DNA of 64,000 nucleotides from Sodiomyces alkalinus F11 (taxonomy: Eukaryota; Ascomycota; Sordariomycetes; Glomerellales; Plectosphaerellaceae), in NCBI RefSeq assembly GCF_003711515.1, contig NW_021167097.1, positions 1-64,000 on the forward strand. The letters are read 5' to 3'. A program made the position numbers and the translations under genes. The notes under the pieces were generated by a model, which had not been told where the DNA came from, ran no database searches, and worked only from the letters and a program-made list of their open reading frames with translations. Below are positions 56,630-64,000 of the stretch, piece after piece. Position 1 is the stretch's first letter; every line of letters starts with the position of its first letter.

Positions 56630-57100
56630 GATCCTTGAGTGTATCGTTTGGTGATCTGTCGATTTTGTGTTCTGTTTTTCTTTTGATCCTTTGATTGATT
56701 GGCGTGCTTTTGGACAGGACGAAAATCGGTATGTCGCAGGTCGCTCTCTTATAGAGGACGTTGGAGATGGCGTTCCTTCGAGGTCTTCGAGATGTAGGCT
56801 AGTTCGTGTCGTGTAAGTGGCCGCTGGCGGATGATCATGACCTGAGTGCCATCGACATTTATAGTAATACCAGCTGTGCCGGCGGTCTGAACTTTACATT
56901 GCCGTGACTCCATACCATCCATACCAATGAGACCCTGCGAGGCCGATGCCCAAAGGCCATGCGGCCCATGCCGGCCTCACGGTCTCTCGATCGCCAAAAT
57001 AAGCAACGGGACTTCCAAGTTCCGTTGCTTCCGTACTACTAGCATGATTGTGAAGAGGAATGCCTGACTTGATTTCCCCTCATTCTTTGTCTTCCTGTCT
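56630..57100. promoter_or_regulatory. Upstream region of paralog 3 with duplicated blocks
   Basis: TGACCTGAGTGCCATCGACA with TTATAG (56838-56863), GTCTCTCGATCGCCAAAAT...CTTCCAAGTTCCG (56992-57024) and GATTTCCCCTCATTCTTT (57071-57090) match the blocks upstream of paralogs 1 and 2. This marks the right limit of the duplicated unit. Confidence 0.75.
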
Positions 57101-59795
57101 TCCAAGTTCCATGCGTTTTAAATGTTAACACATTACAAAACCATCGAATGAAGAACCGCAGCGAGGCTACGATTCTAGAAGCACAGTGTTGGAACAGGTT
57201 GAACAGACACTTCATACACGAAACCAAAGGTCCTTACTCGATTAGGCTAAAATACCATAAGTGCCGTTATTCCGACCTTTGTCTAGCTCTGCTTGGCAGC
57301 GGTGATGCCCCTAGGTGTCTCCGGGGAGGAGGCTGCCAATAGATAGGTATCATAGGTCAGGTATATAGAAGGATCATGCAGGAAGTATACGTCTTAATAT
57401 GCAAAGAAGATGTCTTGTTCAAAGTCTTGGCCAGAGGTGATAGGACTTCAAATCTGATTTGATGCCGCCCCGCGGGCCGCAGCAAGGATATGAATTGTTC
57501 CCGACCTAGCTAGGCAAAGTAAGCGAGTCCGGGGTAGCATCTACGAACCAGAACTCCTCTGGAAGACCACGGCGCAGTGCATTGCTTAGAATATTGAGAT
57601 TACGGACAGCTTACTATATCCTGCTTCGGGTTGAAGATGCATGTATTATACATGGGGAATATCATCCAGAACTCATCGAGTCACGCGTCAATACCACCAC
57701 GGATGTCGGGTGTCAAAGCCGCACAGCCACAGGGTCTCCAAGACATCAAGGCCTTAGATGAAGCTTCGTACCAAAGGCTAGTGCTCCTGAGTCTGGGTAG
57801 ATCTTCTTCCCATTGCAGTCCGTTGCATATGGACAGTCGGCATGTCTAGTGAATAACTGAATATGTTGTCTTTACAGCACACCATATCGTCTCTTATATT
57901 ACAAGTTTACAACACACTTAGATACATAACTGGCTGGATGCTCGATGCTACTGGGTCTGCGTACCTTATCCACCCAAGAGCGTGGACTTGTTTTGATATC
58001 TAACCCCAGCGCGCCAGCAGTTCTTGACAGCGGCCGTGGTAGATCATTGGATGATCTCACGTGCCTAAATTTCGGGGAAAGGTGTGTTCATATCGCCGGG
58101 ATTTCTGTATCTGAGGCCAGCTATCCATATTCTCAACGAATGGCAGCCATTCCATGAAGCGACTCGCGTCCTCTGGGGCAACCCAAGCAAGGATATGCCC
58201 CCGTATCTCGCAGAGCTAAGAAACCACTCCTACTTCCCGTCCGCTCTCCAAGTACGGCCATGTGCCTGTCGATCGTAGCGTGGTCTAAAAAGAGCCGAAC
58301 CGAACTTTGGCAAGCAATCCCGCCCCGATCGACTTCTCAACTTCCATGTTGGACAACAACGGTCCAAGTAAAAACATAGACTGGTTCTCTGATAGGGCTG
58401 AAAATTTACAACACGTCTCCAGATGACATGGAGATGCATGAGTGTGACCAAACATAAAGCTACCAACGACGACGGTTCTCCTTGTCGGATGTGGTAACTG
58501 GAAATCATATTCCCAGCCGTTTCACTAATTCTCTAATATTTAATAGACATGAAGATAAAAGATGGGGTTTCACTTATGGGACGGGTATGTCAGGGTTACA
58601 GAGAATAATGGCAAAGATACGGGACACGGCTTATATTGACTAAGGCTAAGTGTGAAGAATAAGGATCTTCTCCATGGCCTCAACCAACCTTACGTTGACT
58701 GCTTCGTGCCAGGCCCTTCGTATCTTTGTGTCTATATTGCAGAGCCGCCTTTAAGAGCAGTGACCTGCTCTGCGCTGCTTTCTAGAGAGGGGCCGGTGGC
58801 GTCGTGCGCAATTCTTGAGGTTCTTCTGCAGCTGAGGCATGTCGGTCTGTTAGAGAGTGTCCCTACTGTTTCTGATTGCAGATTTGATGCTGGTGTAAGT
58901 TTCTGCTGTTCAAGGTGTTTTCTCAGTGTCGGTTTGTGTGAGACGAAAGAATGATAGCAGGAGAAGCGTCATACGCATTATAGTGAGGAGTGACAAGAGC
59001 AGCAGGGCTGCCTTTCTATGCCGAAGGGGCACGGTGGAGTAGTAGGAGAGTAAGATAGGGGTACAGGATAGATTGTTTGTTGGGTCCAGGACTTAATTCT
59101 GAGGCTCCAAAGCGGAGGAGGGCTCTTTGCTTTTACCTCTCTTGCATTTATTCGGGGAAAAACCAGATAAGAGTCTGGTACTCACTACCAACTACTCGGT
59201 CGCAATACGGCCCGAAGACACGAAACTAACTAAGCTCGTATCCTGGTGGGCCGATCCGTATCTAAATAGACAAAAAGGCATGGTAGCTTCGTAATCAAGA
59301 GCTAAACTCACAACCTTAAGGAGCCTGGAGGTGGTTCTGTATGAGAGTACATAGTCAAGTCCACTCAAGCAATGAACATTTAGAAGAAGACCTGGGATGT
59401 TGGTTTGACGTTTGTTGATATATATACGCTCGGCAGAAACAAGTTATCCCAAGATATTTGCCTTGAGACAAATTGAAACTAAGTGATATAATTCCTATGA
59501 CTATGATACTCTAATATTGCTCTCAGGTTGAAGTTGAATAGACAGTCGGATGTTTGTTTCTCCCTTGGACTCTTGGAGGTTCCAGGACGACTCAAGTTTC
59601 TGCTTGCATTAGTCCTGTCACCGACTCGCCATGCCTGTGTACTAGTTACTACGTTCAATCTCACAAACTAGCAGCTTCCCCACTTCGAACCGATGTTAAT
59701 TTGGGATGGTTAACCTTGTGTTGATATGTCTTGTTCAATTCAGAATGCACCGGCTTCGAACATCAACTGGTTTGCGGCCAAAAAGCGCTATCGCA
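57101..59795. other. Gene-poor intergenic region
   Basis: 2.7 kb of normal composition without a supportable gene. A frame at 58084-58278 looks weakly protein-like (RPAIHILNEWQPFHEATRVL) and might be a gene relic. No LTR or terminal repeat found. Confidence 0.45.
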
Positions 59796-59895
59796 GGTTC
59801 GGTGGTGTAGTTGGTTATCACGTCAGTCTAACATTGGTCAGGTCCCACTGACCAAGGTACACTGAAGGTCGGGAGTTCGAGCCTCCCCTGAATCA
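59796..59895 (+). tRNA. tRNA-Val(AAC) with 26-nt intron
   Basis: All arms pair: acceptor GGTTCGG/CTGAATC, D-stem GTG/CAC, anticodon stem TCAGT/ACTGA, T-arm GGGAG-TTCGAGC-CTCCC, discriminator A at 59895. The loop is CTAACA-intron-C, anticodon AAC. The intron (59834-59859) sits after position 37 and forms its own hairpin TTGGTCAG/CTGACCAA. Confidence 0.96.
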
Positions 59896-59928
59896 AGCTT
59901 GCGAGGGCCGGTCGTACTATAGGTGCGG

Positions 59929-59935
59929 TTTTTTT
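59929..59935 (+). terminator. RNA polymerase III terminator
   Basis: A run of seven T, 33 bp after the tRNA end. Confidence 0.7.
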
Positions 59936-61979
59936 CTTCCTTTTTTCCCCCTTTTCTTGGATATACATGTAATTATACTCTACAGGTTCTATTTCCAATG
60001 TCATAGTAAGACATGTTCTCTTTGAAGCGTAGGATAACTCTCCTTGGCAGTACTTGATACCCACCGCTTTAGGATTCTACCTTGTACTCCGTAGGCCCGT
60101 TGGGATTAAGGTTCAAATACGAAGTACGGATACTACTGTGCCATTGACTCGGCAGTTTCGAGTCTATTGCGGAGAAACAGGGAATTGCGGGGAGAACCAT
60201 GCAAAGGAAGCAAAAGAACACGCCTGGACTACACAGGACACGGGAGGCTTTATTGGCTGCATAACGCGTGATCTTCTGTCTACCTAGGTAGGTACTAAGG
60301 TACCTTGTGTATGTACCATACAACCCCTGAAAAAACGTACAAAGTGGTACATTCCTTTTCGGGTGCCCGGAGAAGGCCGCCTGCGCCCCCACCTTTGGGA
60401 TGAAGCAAGAAACTACGGGTAGAGAAATCACTAGCGCTATGACCAAGACATATCGGAGCTATTTCTTTGTCCCTTTTGTAGTTTTATTGAGTTGTCAGTC
60501 GGCTGATATCCTTGCCCTTGAGATATCAGGCGCTTACCCCCGTAATACCTTACACACCGAAATAAGGCGGACGCGCACACGGCACGGCAGATTCCACCCA
60601 CGAAGTCATGAACTCCTTGAGGAGTTGCGGTTGTGACAGTCAGTCGATTTTACTGGGATTTTCCCGCGGGGTAATGCACCATAACTCCCAAGCTAGGATT
60701 AATAAGGAAGGTCTCAAACAGTTTCTCGATGGAAATGGTGGGGAATTACAAGTGGTCGGGGGTCGCGGAATGGTGCCGCAGGAGTCCGCAGCGGCTCAAG
60801 CCAGGGCCAAAAAATAGCCCTCGTCGCAAAGCCTCTTCATTTGGCTTAGCGCCAAAGTATCTAACCGTGTTCTCGGACATAAACATGCAACGCTCCTGGT
60901 ATCGGTGTTTGACGTTGGATTCACGGAGCCCAACAGCTCTTAATGGGCACGAAACCTGATCCACTGGTTCTACTTTACCTAGTCAGTGCATAAGCTTGTC
61001 GGGACTCACATGGAGTACAAAACAACTCCAGCCCTGCCGCCTCACTCACACCGCTACAACATAGGTATGGTGTATCTTGTATGTAGGTAATCAATGATAT
61101 CCAATGCCGAGCAGGCCCCGAAATCGGCGCAGCCACAGACATATCAAGATAACGCCATTGACATCGGCTGTGCGGTACGGCAGTGGGAGTATGTAATGAT
61201 AATGAGTGCTTACCTACGCCAGTATGTACTTTGTACTTCTTATGATACCTTAATCCGGAAGACGTCATTAATATAATAAGCAACTAAGCTTTGTCTCCTC
61301 GGTATCTGTACCTTAAACTGCTTCGGGATACGTTCTTGGAATACGTACCTAAGTCTAATGGCACTAAAAGTCAGCCACCCGCTGGGCTAGCTGCATATTC
61401 TGTGCGCCCTAGCCCCGGGCGATCCATACTCTATCCATTCTCAACCTGCAAGCTCCTCGCCGCTAGGTGGGACGGACATGGATGAACGCTAGAACCTGAA
61501 CGACGTACGACCTCCCGCTTTTCCTTCCACCCTTAGATCGACCCTTTCGAAGACTGATCTTGGTCAGATGTTGTTTGATGGGGTGGGTTAAAACTGAAGG
61601 CGAAAACATGTGGAGTTGGACTGGGCCAAAAAAGCGGCGTGCCTGGCAGCGTGGACGTGGGGCGTCGGTGCCATAAAAAGGGTGAGACACGTTCTCGTGT
61701 GTGAGGCTCGGTTCTGGTTCCCTGCGCCTTCCTTCGTTTTGACTTTTTGAGGGTTTCTAGGTGGCGGTTTGGCGTCCCATTGAGAACAGACGACGAAGGA
61801 CAGCACGCGAGCTTAGACTTCCCTCAATCGGGATCCGAACACCGTCCTCGCCTTACAGTTACGGCCCGCCGCCTGCCTATCTTCGGTTCCCCTCATCAAC
61901 TGGAAAACCACCACGACATCTTACGGGACAGACAGCGGACAGCAGTGGACAGCAGCGGACAGCACGGACAGCGGACATC
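59936..61979. other. Gene-poor intergenic region
   Basis: 2 kb without a convincing gene. Contains TACCTAGGTAGGTAC-type palindromic words near 60282-60302. Frames at 60069-60446, 60400-60636 and 60746-60964 lack domain content. The last few hundred bases are the transporter's upstream region. Confidence 0.5.
61926..61978 (+). repeat. GGACAGC repeats directly before the transporter ATG
   Basis: Five to six imperfect GGACAGC(A) units end at the ATG (61980), in the presumed 5' UTR. Confidence 0.85.
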
Positions 61980-63584
61980 ATGCAAGTCGAGGCCAAACAT
62001 CCGTCGGAGACTCCCCAGAACAAGGGAGAGTTGTCCTCCGACACACGCTCGTCGGAGCAGGACCTCGAGCAGCGCCAATATGACGCAGACGTCCAGTGCC
62101 CGCCGTCCACGACGGACAGGAGGCTCATGACCAAGATCGACTTTCACGTCGTGCCTTTTCTATGCATCATGTATCTTCTCGCTTTCCTAGGTACGTACGC
62201 AGCGCCAAGCAGTGACTGACCTCTCATTCGCATTACCATCATCATCTTCCACAATCGACCGTCAGACTAACTTCACCCCTCTTCCCTAGACCGGGTCAAC
62301 ATCGCCAACGCCAACGTCTTCGGCCTATCGGAAGAGCTCGAGCTCACAGGCACCCTCTACAACAACGCCCTGGTCGTCTTCTTCGTGCCGTACATCCTGC
62401 TGGAGATCCCGTCCAACATCCTCCTCAAGAAGTTCAAGCCCCACGTCTGGCTGAGCGTCAACATGTTCGGCTTCGGCCTCATCACCCTCATCCAGGGCTT
62501 CGTCACCAGCTACGGGGGGCTCGTCACCACGCGCTTCTTCCTCGGCGTCTTCGAGACCGGCATGTTCCCGGGCGCCTTCTACCTCATCGGCATGTGGTAC
62601 CGGCGCCACGAGGCCCAGAAGCGCTTCTCCTTCTTTTTTAACAGCACCACCCTGGCCGGCGCCTTCGGCGGGCTCCTCGCCGCCGCCATCGGCAAGATGC
62701 ACGGCGTCCGCGGCTACCAGGGCTGGCGCTGGATTTTCATTCTCGAGGGCCTCCTGACCGTTGTCGTTAGCTTCTTCTTCTACTTTTGGCTGCCCGACTT
62801 CCCCGAGGACGCCAAGTGGCTCTCCCCCGAGGAGAAGACCTATGTCGCGGCCCGGCTGCGCCTCGACCAGGGCTCCTCGGGCCACGCGCGCAAGACCACC
62901 CTCCGCGACGTCGGCACCGTGTTCAAGGACTACAAGGTCATCGTCGGCGGGTTCATGTATTTCGGGCTCATCGTCCCGGCCTACGGCTACGCCTACTTCG
63001 CCCCCGGCATCATCCAGGGGTATGGCGGCTACTCGGCCATCGAGACCCAGCTACACAGCGTCCCGCCCTGGGCCGTGGCTTTCGTTTTCAGCATGGCCGT
63101 CGCCGTCGTCTCGGACCGTCTGCGCCACCGCTTCGCCCTGGCCGTCTTCGCCATCTGCGTGGCCATCGCCGGCTTTGGCATCCTCATCTCCGTCACCGAG
63201 AGCATCGCCCCGCGCTTCGCCGGCCTGTACCTGGTCGCGTCCGGCGCCTACACCGCCATGCCCATCATCGTGTGCTGGTTTAACATGAACTTGGGCGGCC
63301 ATTACCGCCGCGCCGTCGGGAGTGCGTGGCAGGTCAGCTTCGGCAACATTGGCGGGATCATCGCCGTCTTCGCGTTCCTCAAGACGGATGCGCCTCGCTT
63401 TATCACGGGGTACAGCATCTGCATCTCGTTCACGGTGTTGAGCATGATTTCTTGCTGCGTCTACGGCGTGGGGTGCTGGGTTGCGAACAGGAACCGGGAT
63501 AAGAACCCGATCGATCGCGAGTTGACGGAGGAGGAGAAGATGGATTTGGGAGACATGTCGCCAGAGTACCGGTATTTGCTATAA
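61980..63584 (+). CDS. MFS transporter, anion:cation symporter (allantoate permease/TNA1-like) family
   Basis: Exons 61980-62190 and 62290-63584 (intron 99 nt, GTACGT...TAG) give 501 residues with about twelve membrane segments. The N-terminal 45 residues are hydrophilic and acidic. KIDFHVVPFLCIMYLLAFLD-RVNIANANVFGL crosses the intron and is the typical first membrane segment and loop of this family. RFFLGVFETGMFPG (about 153-166) and the WRWIFILEG block (about 214-222) are further family marks. A long cytoplasmic loop with WLSPEEK lies in the middle. Members carry nicotinate, allantoate, pantothenate or similar anions with protons at the plasma membrane; the substrate cannot be told from sequence. 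BNA6, an NAD-synthesis gene, is 10 kb away, but linkage may be chance. Confidence 0.92.
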
Positions 63585-63898
63585 AGGTGGCCGTTAGATG
63601 ATGCGTTCCACGAAGATCTCATAGAATCTAGCGGAGCAAGGATACGATACGTTTCCGTGACCGTTTAGCAGCTTTGTTGTAGGAAGTAATTACCTACCTA
63701 CAGGCTTACGAAGTGAACAGAATTGTGGGTCGCTAGAGATAGAGGCCGAAGGGGAAAGTACCTGGAAGTATTATCACGTGACTTAGTGCCGACCTCGTCC
63801 CGTGAGTCGCATCCAGCCTGGTCCGTGCTCCGTGCAAAATCACAATCTTCACTCCTCATAGCCAGACGACGGGAAGGGACGGACGGACCTCGACGACC
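63585..63898. other. Intergenic region
   Basis: 314 bp between the transporter stop and the next start codon. Nothing specific seen apart from a TACCTACCTACAGG repeat near 63690. Confidence 0.6.
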
Positions 63899-64000
63899 AT
63901 GGGTAGTTCTCTACCCTCCTCCAGGCCTCACATATTATTCTACTTCATTCCTGGTAACCCCGGATACATCGACTACTACACCGAATTCCTCGACAGCGTC
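63899..64000 (+). CDS. Lipid-droplet-associated hydrolase-like protein, 5' end
   Basis: 34 codons before the window ends. The start MGSSLPSSRPHILFYFIPGN and the following PGYIDYYTEFL carry the GNPG-YY-FL signature of the LDAH family of alpha/beta hydrolases on lipid droplets. The catalytic Ser motif lies beyond the window. Confidence 0.75.
   Translation, partial: MGSSLPSSRPHILFYFIPGNPGYIDYYTEFLDSV

Noticed and set aside
58084..58278. Possible gene relic
   Set aside because: A short stretch looks protein-like but there is no supporting exon or recognised family.

Overview
This window comes from a filamentous ascomycete (Pezizomycotina, probably Sordariomycetes; the class is an inference). 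The signs are genes with short GT-AG introns (about 70-150 nt), fungal-type protein families, an intron-containing nuclear tRNA-Val, and long AT-rich blocks whose codons have been converted to TAA/TAG in the pattern of repeat-induced point mutation (RIP: CpA to TpA on either strand).

Layout. 1-2490 is a RIP-degraded repeat running in from the left. 2491-10241 is an ordinary gene segment, all on the minus strand: an uncharacterised membrane-anchored protein with one intron, a MET1-type uroporphyrinogen-III methyltransferase of the siroheme pathway, and the mitochondrial ribosome factor RSM22. 10242-45636 is a single 35-kb transposon block that can be unfolded completely into nested LTR retrotransposons. 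A Ty1/Copia element (204-bp LTRs, target duplication TATTC) was entered by an unusually large Ty3/Gypsy element (about 14.4 kb net, 356-bp LTRs). That was entered by a chromovirus on the minus strand (chromovirus A, 480-bp LTRs). Chromovirus A was entered by a related plus-strand chromovirus (B, 536-bp LTRs) and by a second B insertion now reduced to a solo LTR. All are inactivated by RIP. A 910-bp assembly gap lies in chromovirus A.

45637-64000 is again genic: a peroxisomal-type copper amine oxidase, a low-complexity membrane/coiled-coil ORF, quinolinate phosphoribosyltransferase (BNA6) divergent from an EVE-domain protein, a tandem array of three related small secreted cysteine-containing proteins, a long gene-poor stretch with one tRNA-Val(AAC), an anion:cation symporter-type MFS transporter, and the 5' end of a lipid-droplet hydrolase-like gene.

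The most interesting parts are: (i) the three-gene family of small secreted proteins, duplicated with its promoters and apparently an effector-like family I do not recognise; (ii) the 14-kb Gypsy element with two extra ORFs outside gag-pol; (iii) the two chromoviruses, which share R-U5 but have unrelated U3 regions, carry an antisense third ORF at the same place, and show a primer-site/R complementarity suggesting self-primed reverse transcription. Before the Copia insertion, RSM22 and the amine oxidase were a divergent pair about 0.9 kb apart; the 35-kb block now lies 152 bp upstream of the RSM22 start codon.
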